Shown: positions 51,103 to 64,000, counted from the stretch's first letter. The stretch: 64,000 nt of DNA from Temnothorax longispinosus (GCF_030848805.1 NC_092367.1:15805692-15869691); one strand, 5' to 3'. The notes: a model not told the origin generated them from the sequence alone. Translations and numbers: made by a program.

Positions 51103-51620
51103 GTAATCGCGCGTGGAAACGCTCGCTCGCATCAGGGTGGCCTGGGCGTAGATCTCGGTGTTGACGCGCGCCAGAACGCATATTTTAATCACCGTCATCT
51201 TCGTCGTCGTCGTTGTCGACTAATTCGTTCAATTTCCCGGTTGGATACCCGCGATATCCTGAACAATCCTACCGTCGTTCTCGTACGTACGATGGTATAT
51301 TTCACCGAACGGCGATTTTTTTATGATTTTATTCGGCTGACCAAGTTCTTGTAATTTTTAGTTATTTATGTTTCTTTTCAGCATTTTCTGGCATACTTAA
51401 GAAATAATCAACATTGTTAAGTCGTCTACGATAAGAAAGACTTCGCTGTGTCGCCGTGCTCGTAAAGATAGTTGCGAATTTTTTTTATCGTAACGTGAAA
51501 TTTTGATTTTGCTCTGTCGTTCGCCGTAGATTAGCGATTTTGCAGTCCGTCTGTGCGAATCTGGGGCGTATATGCGTGAAGATCGGTAATCGTGCGTGGA
51601 AAAGTGCATCAGGGTGGGCG
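51103..51620. repeat. Pair of diverged direct repeats, about 35 bp
   Basis: TAATCGCGCGTGGAAA ... GCATCAGGGTGG (51103-51140) and TAATCGTGCGTGGAAA ... GCATCAGGGTGG (51587-51618) share the same order of words with a small length difference between the two words. Confidence 0.5.
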
Positions 51621-52816
51621 CAAGAGCGCACCAACGCACTCGGCTGTCCAAGAGGCGCCGTAAATGCACACTTCTGTCATTGCGTTTTCGTGTACCTTTA
51701 TCGACATTTTGAATTTTTTTTTAGTATGTGACATAAAACGCATAAAGTGTTATCAAATAATATAGTCAATTTTTAAGCAAAAAGAACGAAATGTTTCTCA
51801 TGTATTATATACTATTTCATATTTTGTATGTAGAAATTAGGGATTAGGTTCTATTGTAGGGATTGAAAAATGAAAATAATTAGCCATTATACTGAACACT
51901 CATTTATTGAAAGATATCATACATAGCAACATTATCGACAACTTTTTGGATTGAAGTTGAATTTGGTATTAATTGTTAAATAACGGTAACATGATTATAA
52001 TTAAAATATTAATAATCGAGAATATTTCGTAATACGTAAAGTACATGATGGAAGAAAAAGGTTTTCTTTCATCGAGAGACAGAGAGAGAGAAACCCCATA
52101 AGAATAATTGCGTAACATCATGGGAGTACTAAGCTTGTAGTGACATATCGGCGCCGCTCAAGCAGATTAATGTCACTCGCAGTGTGCCAACGACTCCCAT
52201 TCGCCTTCGCGTAGAAATAAGACGACTTTAATACGACAATCGCGAATGCGTTCTCTTGCCCTAATCACTTTCGTCACAGGGATTACGTTTAATTAGACGG
52301 AAATTGCATTGCGTCCTTCCGAACGCAAAATCGCGTAATCACATATGTAAATCCAATATGTCACAACAGTTCTATAAATTCAATTAATTTCTTAAAACAA
52401 ATGAAATGAGCGTAAGACATATACAAAACGCTAAATACAAACGTTTGCATTCAGCTGACATAATGTATATGTTTCTGTCTTTCTCCCCGAACAAATCGCG
52501 CGAAAAACGATATAGAGAACAAGATCATCTCCCTTGCATCTCGAGTCTCGAGATGCCGTCGGACGTATCGACCGGAATTCACGCGGGTCGCCGTAGCCGC
52601 GATAAAGAAACGTAAGGGACATTTCAATCCGACGGCGTCGCGTTTCTTACCTTCTCGGCCGTCAGGACGTCAACCGCGCGAGACGCGCATGATAAGAGTA
52701 ATTTACAACGAGATACAGCCAACCCCCTTTAGCTCCTCGTCGGGAAGTTGCCTCTCGCCCACCCTTATTTACTCTTATTTTCGTGCGCTGTAACTCATCG
52801 CGCGGGTTTACTTAAA

Positions 52817-52876
52817 CGCGCGCGCGCGCGAGCGAGCGAGCTCGTAACACGCACGCAGACATGCACGCACGCACGC
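52817..52876. repeat. (CG)n followed by GAGC and ACGC repeats
   Basis: A run of alternating CG (52817-52830) is followed by AGCG units (to 52840) and, after a gap, CACG/ACGC units (to about 52876). It is alternating purine-pyrimidine DNA. Confidence 0.85.
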
Positions 52877-54414
52877 GGATCAAAGGTCTGAAGACGCGTC
52901 TTATTCCTGCTCGTTCCCGCGATGATCCTTCGCGATGATGCCTCGCCTAAGCGAGATTGCCTTTGTACCCTTTCAAGCGAAACAACTCGCGCGATACTTG
53001 CGCTTCCCAGTCGAGATAAAACTTTTCGTGCGGCGTGGTGCTTCGGGTTATACATACGCGGAACGGACTCGGGGAGGGAAAAAGCGCTTGTAACAATGAC
53101 GACGTTGTATTCGTAAGGGACTTGCATCGTCGGTTTAGTTTTAAGGATGGATCTAGTTAGTTACGACGAGAATTATTGATGACGATTGTAACAAGAAGAT
53201 CAGTAGATCACGTTTCAGGATTATAGCACGGACTCTTAACATCAAATTCCACTTATTCTATAGTTATCGTTTGATAGATATCTTAATAATGATGGTTTTG
53301 TTTTATTAGTTAGCTTCTACCACGAGGGATCAGCCGTCTTTGTTTTTTTATCTTTGCACATCTATACTCCTATATACTTTAATGTCATCGTCATGCTCGT
53401 CTGCTCGTTACAGTCACAGTCTCTTCTTGCCTTTGTCGTGATCTTATTCCGCCGTAAAGTTACCCTGTGTCGTATTTGGTAACGCTATTTTTATCTCCGA
53501 TAGATCGTCAATCCGGTAAGATCTGCTACAAGAAAGATCTTACGGGAGAGGAAGAGTTCGCAATTAGTCGCAGATCTTTTTACACGAGATTTCTTGAGAA
53601 AAATGTTACCGTGTATGTGCATATGGGTAGTCCAATCTCATCGGTTCGTGGAGACCGATATTCAGTTTGCGATGCCCGAAAGAATATCAAAGTCAGATGC
53701 ACATATATACGGAGTCTCGCACGTATCAGATAATTCACAGCAATTAATTTAGAAATTAATATGCAACTTAGCGTACAATTTATGATTTACATTTGAAAAT
53801 TCTATACTCGGCGTTCCGGTAGTCGGGGTGATAAACTTCCACGGGTTAATCGTTTATTACCGTATCTCGCGTGTATCAAGGTCTGCCCATCGCGGCTCGT
53901 AAATCCACAATTCGTTTCCTACTCATTACAACATCTTCTAGCGTCCTCGTGCCGTGCACGAGGTAGAAGCAAAGCGAATTGAGATCAGCGTCGTTAAATA
54001 TTTTAACACGAGCAGATGCAACGTCTCAATAATCGCGATTACGATGCCGACATTTGATCGAGTCTAATTAAACGACAGCTCTGTATGATGGCCATCATTT
54101 GCGTAGGTGACGCTGCGTGAAAGATCATTTTATTGAAGCTCGCGATTGACATTGACGGACAGAATTACAATCTCTCATGTCGAAAAGTATCCAAGATTTT
54201 TTTATATTCTATATTTTATTGGCACGCAGGTTTTATGAGACAATAGCGTCAGATTCTAACAACGTTAATTGCTCGCGATGCACGAAGACTCGGAATCTGC
54301 GGTAAAGAAGGGCAATCGAGTCGCATGCATGCACGAAAGTCGTGCAACGAGGTAAAAGAAAAAGAAGATGAGATGCTGGCTCTTCTCTTTTTTTCTCTTC
54401 CTCTTTCTTGGCCT

Positions 54415-54452
<38 letters not shown>
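54415..54452. repeat. Poly-C tract followed by (TC)n
   Basis: Eleven C then about thirteen TC units. Adjacent DNA to the right (54470-54700) is very CpG-rich and contains an 8-bp inverted repeat TGCATCGC (54475-54482 / 54490-54497). Confidence 0.92.
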
Positions 54453-54459
<7 letters not shown>

Positions 54460-57400
54460 CGGCATGAGGTACAATGCATCGCGCCCGCGGCGATGCACCG
54501 CTCGCTCGGTCGCGCGCGCGCGGCGGCTTTGAGCTGCATCTTCCGCGCGCCGCGCCGGCCGGAGCGTGTAGGCATATATCTCGCGATATCTTGCCGGCAG
54601 TCGCGCGTGTCCGGTCAAACACGAGAAGGCGAACTTCCTTCCTGCTCGTTCCGTTGGCCCACACCGCACGTGGCAGTGCATTCCGCATCACGTTCGCGTT
54701 GCAACGCCGCTGTTTACGCTACGTGCCATGCCTTTTCGAATGGTCTCGCCTAGCATCGAGTATACCAGTACAAGAGCCGTAGTCCATACAATTTGCATCG
54801 TATCCCGTGTTTATCAGATCAGATCGCAGTGCTCTGCGGCGATAATCATAAATAATAGTTTGCATTAGTTATCGTTTCGCAGATAAGCGCACTTTTCACT
54901 GCGGGCGAAGGAATGATTTTTAATCGATATCGTAACGATATCTTGAACGATATCATAAAAAGATTTAGATCGCACAATCGTACACATCGAGAACTAGCGC
55001 GATGCACTGTAAAGAAGAAGGAAAGTCTTGCAATTTATCATAAGAATATTAAATATAATATATTGTTTCCCATTATGATGTATGACTTCATACAGATCTA
55101 TATTAAATCGTCAGTCAAAAAATTAGATACTTTAAATTTTTATTTTAAGAATTTAATGATTTCTGATAAATAGCTTTAAAAAAAATAATTTCTAAAAGTT
55201 TAGGATAATAAATAAATACATACATAAATAACTATTTTATTAATTATTATATCTATTTCAAATACGATCTTATGACTTATCAATTTAAATAGCGCACCGA
55301 ATATTAATGATTTACAAAGCCGGCGAAGTATGAATCGATATATTCTCCAACGTAATAATGCAAATCATTATTCCGCGAATTACATTCGTTGCTTTAAATC
55401 TCACGGATATCATATAGCAACGGTATTCCCTACTAAATTCCACATCGCATTATGGTGAAGCCTATACGGTAGTTGACAACTAAATTATGCGGTGCAACCG
55501 AGGATTTGTAATAATTGATGAGGTAAGAGTTAATAAAGATGCTGTCACGCGTTTTTCCCTATCTTTGCGGAATGCAGCTCGAATATGGTATCAAGCACAA
55601 AACGATCACCGACACGCAAGTCCTTCGGCAAGTAGTGCATATTATCGCAATGCTGAGTTATACTCGTTACATTTCTTCGTTTTATCGCTACATTTTCGGA
55701 ACCTTTAATTTCCTCGTCTTTTTATTTTTATTCCAATTTTTTAATCTTATCGAAGCCACGTCGGTATCGATGTGCCGGATGTTCCCGGGAATCGCGAGGA
55801 ACTTCTTTTCGCAGCTCGTTGCGAGCTCCGCGATTTTCTACGGTAATCCGCCTAACAACCCATAGGTAGATTCGTGCAACGCGTCTTTCTCTACGCGATA
55901 CCGGGGATCGGTTGGGAATCCCGATTGAGGATCGGCCGGCCCGTACGTGGTTATTATTCAATAACAGGTGTAGCGCGAGAGCCCAGCATCATGGGGCCTC
56001 TAATCCACCTGCGTGCGAAGCAAACAAAACGGATAGGTGCACCACCGGATCCCGCCGCCGGGCATTACCGGATGGGATACCATACGTGAGTACATAACTA
56101 CGTCGTTATGCAGCTTGAGCGGTACTCGCTGTTGCCCTCACGAGGGCCCAAGCGTATATGCCCGGGCGTAGGCGGTGCGATCGCGATCGCGATCGGACGG
56201 ACTTGGGAGGCGCGATAACGAACGCGAACTCTCTCTTGCGTCATTGTTCGCGATAACAACCGGATGGCAATTATACACGCGACGATAATAGATAAGTGAC
56301 AAAAATAGATTCCGATGAGGAATGGAATGATCCATAATTGCTATAAATATTTAAGGATGAAATTTAAATATACTTTGAGTTAGATAACATTCTGTTATTT
56401 TTAACTGCCATGTGTGTCGAAATTTAACACAAAATAGTATTATTTGAACTCCTTTGGTTTAGTTAAATCGACATTGTTAAATTAATGATATATTGAATGA
56501 GGAGCAGTGGTACAGACTTATAGAAATGGTTAAAAATGACTCAAATTGAGTATAATTGGTACATTTAAAAAAAATTAGCTTTTAATTTTTTTAATGTTGG
56601 GGGGCTAACTTTATACGGGTGAATTTAACAGTGTATATATATGTTATTTAAATGTTAAATTTGCGTTTTTAATAACACCGTAATAGACTACTTGAATAAT
56701 TATAATTGCTCATTTTCCAGCGAGTCGCCACGTTTATAGCAATTCTCGCAGGTTCCCCTAAATAAAATTGTAAGACAGGCTAGTTGTAACTTAAATCGCC
56801 GGTTTTGTATATATGTTAATAACGACTCGGGAGTTACTTTATAGATGCAGGATTGTAATTTCTGCGTGTTTCTCACTGCGCCGAACGACCGAGCCGCCGC
56901 GAATAAACGTAATTAAGCGCGCGCAATTAAATACCGTCGCGTATACGCGCGCAGCGTGAGACGCGTTAAAGTAATTTCGCGGTGACGCGGACAGGCAGCG
57001 AACTGCTGGTCGGCAATTAATTACCTTATCAGCGATTCGCGCGGTTGATGGAAAATCGAGTCGACTCGCGAGTCCGCCGACGATATCTGATCGTCGCGCA
57101 ACTGTCGTTATGCGAGCGTTCCCCATTTGTATAAGAAAACCGCATCGGCTCGTCCGTTTGCTCGCCCAGCGACGAGTTGATTTTTGTCGACCGCGGCTAC
57201 GCGATACACTCGCGGCGATATTTAATAACGTAAGGGCGCTGGCACTTGGAGGAAACTGGGCATTTTTTTTATACCGCGTATCGTAAACGTAATGATTTCG
57301 AAACTGATATTATTAGCGGCGAGATAGGCGCCGGTACACTTCAGACGGAAGTAGTTTGCGATGCTATCTTATCTCACTTCCACAGAATTGGCGTCTACAA

Positions 57401-59727
57401 CTCAATATTTCTCCGTTTTATCGGCTTAGCGGGATCGTACGATGTCCTAATGCCGGCCTGAGCTTTAAATCGTTCGTTTGTATTCCGCGAATTTTCCCGG
57501 TGCGATCGCGGCACCGAGCAAAAACCAATCGCGCCGATTGCCTTGCGGTATTTAATCGGCCGAACGATTCGCAACGAACCTTGACCCTTCACAATGCAGA
57601 AAGTCAGGGGCCCGCGCTCCGTTACGAAGCGGAGAGAGAGGCGGTCGGAGCTCGCGGTGGGAAACGGTAAACGTTTCTGTAGGCGGTCGAGATTGCTGTC
57701 TGGTGAATCGCAATTTAGGCAGTGAAAATCCACGGGCGGGAGATAATGCGAAACACGGTGACTCGCGGTAATAACACGGCGCGCGGACAGGTGCGGCATA
57801 TTGTGGGATTATGAGAAATTACATTTGTATCCTAAGCGCGCGCGTACACTCGCGACCGTGTAATTATCGGGGAATGTTATTCCGCGGGGGGGATACCGCG
57901 CTAAACGCGCGGATATTCTCCCGCGATTGACACCGTAATAAGTATTCTATATACATATATACAACGCGCCATCGACTAATGCCTTCTCTTAATTACGTAC
58001 GTGATTAATTCGCGTGAACATGTGGCTCTCTCCATGAAGCACACAGCCCTCGCTTTATTGGCAGATTTCTAAGCAGACACCAACTAATATCCGTATCATT
58101 TGCAGAAGTATCATAATCAAGTATCATAATCGTCCTTTGCTCAATGTAATTCGATACCTCGTGCTACGTTAATTGGTCTATTTGAAAATGCATATAGTAA
58201 TTCTCTAAAAGGCTCAAGGATAATGCTATTTATTGCACAATTAACGATTAGATCGCACAGAATATTCCCGACCTTAAGGTGCATTACACTCCGAAGCGGT
58301 ATCATTATCTTCCATCGTATTACACGATGTATCCCGTAATCGCAGCGTATTTCGCGCGCCGGTCTTAAGCAAATCAATAAACGAGACGTAACTTTCCCTG
58401 ATTACGCGCGTGTGCACAGGATTCATTATCGATATACTTGGGCTTAACTCGCGTCGACGAAATCGATTACGGGGATTTCTTACTCACGCCCTCACCTTTC
58501 CGCGCCTATTTCAGCAGACGCGACCTGCGACCCATTAGAATCTTTTTCTTAACTAAAACTGTAATTATTTTCACAGTTTATTTCTTTTCGTAACGCGTAT
58601 AGTAACCTCCGAAACTTCATTCAGAGAAATTTATAGTTTTATTTTTCACGTGTGTAACGATTTATCAGGCACGAAAGGGTTAAATTATCCCTCGTAAATA
58701 TAACGTATAAGTTTCAACGCGGCGTACATATAGGTATGTATAAGATCAACGCAATCGCGCCTCTTGTTTTCACACCTTACGGAAATTCGTAGCACAGCCA
58801 CGTGCAATGGCTCACACATCGGGTTATTTTTCAGGCTTCGATTATCCGTGATCTTCGCGATACACGTACGTATGATTGCCGTAATCCGAAATTATACAGG
58901 CACGTTGCGGTCGAAATATCCACATGCAACATGCGCGCATGCATAATCGGCGAGATGCCGCGTGCAATCTGCCGCGGGTACTCCGGGTTGAGAGCGCACC
59001 CTCATTAAAAGCTCTCGTTGCACGAATTTCGGAGATTTCCGTTTGCACGGTGCGGCGGGCGGTTCCCTTCGATTCGCTGGGATTTGCCGAAACGGTGAAT
59101 AATCATCTGTGTTCTCGGAAGACGCGTTCTCGACGCGAATCGAAATCGAGAAAGATCGATCGCGGAGCAATCCCTCTCGTTCGCCCTTTCCAGTCTTCCG
59201 GGCCCGGGACGACGACTCGTCCCGTTACGATATAATTAACATAAATTTCAAGATATTCATTATACATTCCGCTCTTCCCCGAAAGTAATGTATGCGTAAC
59301 GGCAGATGGATTAGTTGTCGCGGTATACGAAGAGATCCGCGCTATACTGATGACTCGCCGCGGCGTACACGTCGCGTCGGGAGGATATATTTTGATAAGA
59401 GATAAAACTGCGATCAGGACGTAAGTGTTGCTAAATCAAATTTCAAGAGCCGCGGCAGGAATGCGCGGTGATACTCTGGACCGCCTGGCGTATAAAATTT
59501 ACGCTGACGCGCGGTGAGGCTTATCGGCGGTTACGTGACTTTCTCGCGAAGTAACACGCAGCCACCCTTAAGCTGCGCGCGCTGCGTGTTAAATTGATTA
59601 AAGGGGTCGACACGCGCACGCGTCGCGTCGTAAAAGTGCACCGTGAGTCACGGGTTCAAACGGGCAAGCGCAAAGCAGATCCGATTCCCGCAATTGGGTC
59701 ACCAGACGCGCAATTGCGCGCGGTAAG

Positions 59728-59785
59728 GAGCGGTAAAAGACGCCTGCTCGTGCCCAATGCCAATCGCGAGAGCGGTAAAAGACGC
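59728..59785. repeat. Direct repeat, 16-bp units 42 bp apart
   Basis: GAGCGGTAAAAGACGC occurs exactly at 59728-59743 and 59770-59785 in a CpG-rich segment. Nearby GCGGTAAGGAG at about 59720 is a weaker third copy. Confidence 0.6.
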
Positions 59786-59832
59786 ATCTCGCGCATCCGA
59801 GATGCAATTATTCATCGCGCGTCGTAAATTGC

Positions 59833-59844
59833 GAGAGAGAGAGG

Positions 59845-59877
<33 letters not shown>
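59833..59877. repeat. (GA)n microsatellite
   Basis: GA units with GGGAGGGA interruptions near the left end. Confidence 0.93.
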
Positions 59878-59879
<2 letters not shown>

Positions 59880-61933
59880 GGTGCGTTCTGATGAATATTG
59901 ACGCCGACAGTTGATCACGACGAAACACGTCGGTAGCAAGTGGCGTCTCGGCGCATAAACGTATAAAACTGGCGAGCGCTTTTAGATTACGGGAATGCTT
60001 CCGCCGAAGTGAGGTGTAATTTGTATCAATAAAACACATCAATTAACGAGTGAGGCACACGTGCTTAACTATAAAATACGAATCCGAGATCTAGGAGTTG
60101 AAATATATTGCGTGAATTCTTACGAAAGATTGAGGTTTTTGTATCAAGAGATGAATATTTTTAGAAAGAAGTCTAAGCTTGAAACTGTTTACTCGTAAAA
60201 TACGAGATAATAACAAATCCGTTGCAGACATCGCCTTCTCTCGTTATTCCAGCCTCGAGGATTACGCCATCGGTGGGCCTGGTGTTCAAACTTTCTAACT
60301 AATCTAACTTAATCGTCTCTTTCGAACGGTGTGGATTATAGGTATTCTGGCCATTAAACCGGGCTCTCTTCGAATAGCTATTGAATTTATTCATCTCCAG
60401 GTGTGATAAATTAATCATCCTTGCATGGCCAGAGCCTTTGAATAAATAAAAGTCAAGGTAAATATTGCTAAAATATTATTCAAACTTGATGGTACCACTG
60501 GATCCACGATTACTTAAGAAATCAGCGATATTTGAACCGCGCTTTAATTGGAACCGGTGTTTTTATACACGAGCGTGGAATAGCACCGCAATTTTTTAAA
60601 TCGCACTCCGGCTGAATGACTGATTCACAGACAACCATCCTTGGCTCGTCGTGACCATTCTGACGTAAGACGCGAGTATATCGGACAGAGAGCGAGGTCG
60701 GCCGACGGCTAATAAGCGGCTGAAATTAATTAAGATTAGAAGAAGGGATAAAAGTGCGGCGCGGCAAAATCGTCGAGGCGCTGCAGGATCGCGCCGTGTT
60801 ATACCGCGTATCGCACGAAAATGATGACGCGTAACGATACGGAGAGCGTAGAATTCCTACGTAGAACACCGACGTAGAGGACAGATAGGATATTTTCGCA
60901 GGATAAAGTACGGGAATCGGTCAATTACGAATGATGCATTGCCGATACTTCGATAATTACGGCGCCGCACCGCCGCCATCGCCATCGCGGCTAGACTCGA
61001 CTTGGATTGCGCGCGATTCATTTTAATTCAATCATATCTGGGAGCGAGCTTCCAGATGCCACGGGATATATTTAACGCCCGCGTAGTAATACCGAAATAC
61101 GCCTCTTTTCACGTTGAGCGAGAACTATTCGTCCAAGGCCACGGGCAAGGAACATTCCCGGGCGATGATACTGAAACATCGTAGCTCGTAGTTTCAGAAT
61201 GACGTTTCTTGTGGCAAGTGGCTAAGGAGAGATGCGTAAAATACTTAAATATCAAAGATTATAATAATTTATGGAGAAGTTAATGTTCCGTGCTCCGAGA
61301 GTTTACTTGCGCGTCTTTCCGCGAATTTATATGCTTTCCGTACTCGCTGTATATCCTCCACTTTAGTGTCATTTCGCGGGATTAAATCTGCATCCGAATA
61401 TCACGAATCGACATACTTGCATTGAAATTATGCTAAGTTGGAGAATTTCCCTTTTCTTCGAGGTACTTCAAGTCCCTCGGTTCAGTCGCGACATGCGAGG
61501 CCGGGAGAATACAACCAGAACGAACGGGAGTGATAGCGGTGCCAGTCTCGACGACTACTCCGTGAGGAATAATTGTCATCAATTCAGAGATTTCAGCTAA
61601 GTCGATCTGACACTTACGAGCACGAATGACGCGGATTATGTCGATCGTCCCTCGCGCACCGATCACTACAGTTTATCGAGCTGATTCCTTATCGTAGCCC
61701 GAACGCCACTCTCATATCGGCTGCTCTCGAATTTATTTCCCTTTAATCCCTTTTATAGCAATGCGTCTTTTAAAATCGATTAAAGTCTTGCTCGATTCAA
61801 ACGTACCTGAGTTACAGAATAAATTATTGAATTTATTATTAAGACAGGAGAGCTGGTTTAGTCAATTTGTTTAACGTGTCATATTTATGAACGTAGAGTG
61901 ACCTTCCAATCGTTACGAATTGTAATCGAGTTG

Positions 61934-61935
<2 letters not shown>

Positions 61936-61979
<44 letters not shown>
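61936..61979. repeat. (GA)n microsatellite, about 22 units
   Basis: Uninterrupted GA/AG dinucleotides. Confidence 0.95.
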
Positions 61980-61980
<1 letters not shown>

Positions 61981-62243
61981 CCGACGATATCCCCGTGCGG
62001 CTTCGGGCTGACAAGCGACCGAAAGCGAGAGCGGCCGATATCGCGTGAAGGCGCGTAACACGAGGGGTGAAATCGTTTCCAGGTATTGAATCATATTGAA
62101 TTACCGGGAATCGCGAGCAAAGAATTCCGCTGCACCTTGTGCGCTGCGCCGCGCCGCGAAATGCTAGAGCTAGATGCTGGACCAGTTATAGCCGGAGCGG
62201 AGCGTGTAATCGTGTGCACGCCCGCTGCATTCGTCGTACCGAT

Positions 62244-62261
62244 GAGAGAGAGAGAGAGAGA
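62244..62261. repeat. (GA)n microsatellite, short
   Basis: Nine GA units, about 265 bp downstream of the longer tract at 61936-61979. Confidence 0.9.
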
Positions 62262-63353
62262 AGCGACAGAGAGAAAGAAAGGGACCATCACAGAAACACC
62301 GTCGTCCGCCTTATATTATAACGCTCGTTACGGCTTTCCCGGGTTACGAGCGTGTAAAAGCTCGCTCGTGGCATTATTGCGTCGACGATGGACGAATGCA
62401 CTTTAAGGCGCGCGATAATAGTCGGCTCGCGTGTAAGCGCGATTAGAATTGATACATTGATTACGCGCCCCGCTTGTACCGGGTCTGTAATGGGCGCTAT
62501 AACTCGTCGGAATTCTCGTCCGATCGTAATTCACGTCGCAAATTTGTCTCGCAAAAGTCGACTCGACCTGTTGTCCATATGGTATCTTACATATACTTCG
62601 CTCGTCCGTTAAACCATTAAAGTACATGACAATTCATTCATAGGTGAAATGTCACGAGTATTAATAAGCGTCTGTAAATCCAATTTATTCTGGAGAAAAA
62701 TTACATTGCGATGTATTAGGCATTAATTTATTTAGGCAGAAGACATTTGTCATTTAGACAAGAGTACGTGTTCTTTCTATTTGCAATAAGGAGAAAAATC
62801 GATATGATTCGTTAAGATGACAAGACGAATCATACGAATGCAAAACTAATGTGGCCACCCACTTGGCAATTATTATCAGCGTGGCGTTTGTGCGGATCTC
62901 AATATAATATGTATACATGCATTTTGCTATCAACGAAATCCGATCGCGGCAACGATCAACGATCGTTCGTTTTCCAGGATAAATTGTGTTTTCTCGATAT
63001 TATCTCCGCACTCGTTTCATCCCGGCGCAACGGATGCACATAGAATGCAGTATCTCGGTAATATTTGATAAGTAATGAGGGAAATTATGAGTATATCGCG
63101 CAAAATTGTTTGCCAGTGTGCCGACAAAAGATGTGCAACACGCACCAGTAAGAGACATTATGGCTAATATCGCAATAATTATGATTATTAAAGGATCGTT
63201 CACACTTGATTATATTTTCACTAGTTATAGTCGATCGTTGAATAAAAATACCCACATTTTTAATTATTTTAATATATTAATCAAACAGCAGAAATATTAT
63301 AGAGTAATAGATGGGAGCTATATATACATTGCAATATAATGTACACACAATCC

Positions 63354-63413
63354 CTTAATGCAGCTTGATTTAAATTAATTGCCCACGCATAATGCAGCTT
63401 GATGTAAATTAAT
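63354..63413. repeat. Imperfect tandem duplication, about 34-bp unit
   Basis: TAATGCAGCTTGATTTAAAT and TAATGCAGCTTGATGTAAAT follow each other, each continuing with TAATTGC- or TAATCGC-like sequence. Confidence 0.65.
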
Positions 63414-63785
63414 CGCAGTCGACTGTCATAAATATCTTCGTGGAAATTAGTTATTCTTTTCGACTTAACGAGCAATGTCTAGAGACAGGATCAAGAGGGT
63501 TCAATCATTCGCCTTACTGAATCGTTGGTTGCAGTTGAACATGACCGGCCTGATTGTTACCGAGGGAAAATACAATATAAACCGTATAAGAGTGTCTGAA
63601 ACAAAAGGTCGAGATTTAACGACTGGCTTGAGGCGTAAATATGAACCGACGGGCTCGAACGTGCGAAATGTAATCCACGGTTGAAATCGCATCGGGTGTT
63701 AAGTTACTCGGGAATCGATGGAAAAAAGGGTCGTGATACCGCAATGCATGAACCCGCGGAACGAAGGTGTGTGCATACAGGGTGT

Positions 63786-63910
63786 ATTGTAAATATTTTA
63801 ATAATGGGAGATCCACTTCAGGGATAGAATTTTAAGTTTTGTGCCAACAAAACTCTATCCTTAAAATTCTATCTTTGAAGTGGATCTTCCATTATTACAA
63901 TATTTATAAT
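63786..63910. mobile_element. Fold-back / MITE-like hairpin element, 125 bp
   Basis: Arms 63786-63836 and 63860-63910 are inverted copies over 51 bases with 5 mismatches and a 23-base loop. The core shared word is GATCCACTTC with its complement GAAGTGGATC. The sequence just outside on the left, ACAGGGTGTATTGTA, looks like a transposon terminus, but no matching terminus was found on the right. Confidence 0.65.
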
Positions 63911-64000
63911 CGTCGAGTCATTTTTTTGGAACTTTGTGATTTTTTATATCAAAAGTATTTCAGCACTTCAAAAGAATTTCGCCATTAAAATTTTGCTTGA

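Larger units (their letters stand above)
48930..64000. other. Noncoding, 15 kb after the large open frame
   Basis: No recognisable exon. It holds a piggyBac-like element (49044-49399), microsatellites (52817-52840, 54415-54452, 59833-59877, 61936-61979, 62244-62261), short direct repeats (51103/51587, 59728/59770) and a hairpin element (63786-63910). CpG-dense patches lie at about 52620-52920, 54470-54700, 56880-57240 and 57480-57900. Downstream exons of the 46797 gene or of laminin could be hidden here if very short. Confidence 0.55.

Noticed and set aside
54233..54753. Several overlapping frames of 102-152 codons
   Set aside because: They span the (TC)n microsatellite and CpG-rich block and show only low-complexity sequence.
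55539..55865. 108-codon hydrophobic frame
   Set aside because: AT-rich codons give Phe/Leu runs resembling membrane segments; no start context or homologous pattern to support it.
58661..58684. GAAAGGGTTAA resembling the right end of a TTAA element
   Set aside because: No matching inverted TTAACCCTTTC end was found within several hundred bases.
59640..59665. GGGTTCAAA resembling a tRNA B box
   Set aside because: No A box, cloverleaf or acceptor stem could be formed around it.

Overview
This window is animal, almost certainly insect, nuclear DNA. Coding sequence comes in short exons with GT..AG introns, AT-rich stretches alternate with patches very rich in CpG, and GA/TC microsatellites and small TTAA-flanked transposon derivatives are scattered throughout. 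The lack of CpG depletion together with piggyBac-type miniature elements fits Hymenoptera, perhaps an ant. That placement is an inference from composition, not from a diagnostic gene.

Positions 3406-14115 (+) hold ten consecutive exons of a laminin alpha chain, about 789 codons. They cover the end of the laminin N-terminal (LN) domain, a run of laminin EGF-like (LE) repeats, one complete laminin IV (L4) domain inserted in an LE repeat, and more LE repeats. An L4 domain so soon after the LN domain marks the alpha-1/alpha-2 type, which is wing blister (wb) in Drosophila. Reading frame and intron phase are consistent across all nine junctions. The first exon starts inside the LN domain and the last ends in phase 1, so the gene is partial at both ends: upstream exons lie before the window and downstream exons probably after it.

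From 14116 to the end I find no further laminin exon, so the next intron appears to exceed 49.8 kb. Inside that interval, on the same strand, is a single large open frame at 46797-48929 (710 codons). It looks like the precursor of a secreted, disordered, highly charged protein with a hydrophobic N-terminus, furin-type sites and a small cysteine-containing C-terminal segment. Its stop codon sits inside a strong splice-donor sequence, so more exons may follow. I do not recognise the family.

The rest is noncoding as far as I can see. It contains three non-autonomous piggyBac-like elements (10233-10506, 22584-22969, 49044-49399), two long near-perfect hairpins of MITE type (3765-3880, 63786-63910), one pair of diverged dispersed repeats (about 23780-24065 and 32221-32490), several short tandem or inverted repeats, and many microsatellites. 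I saw no tRNA, rRNA, CRISPR array or autonomous transposase gene.
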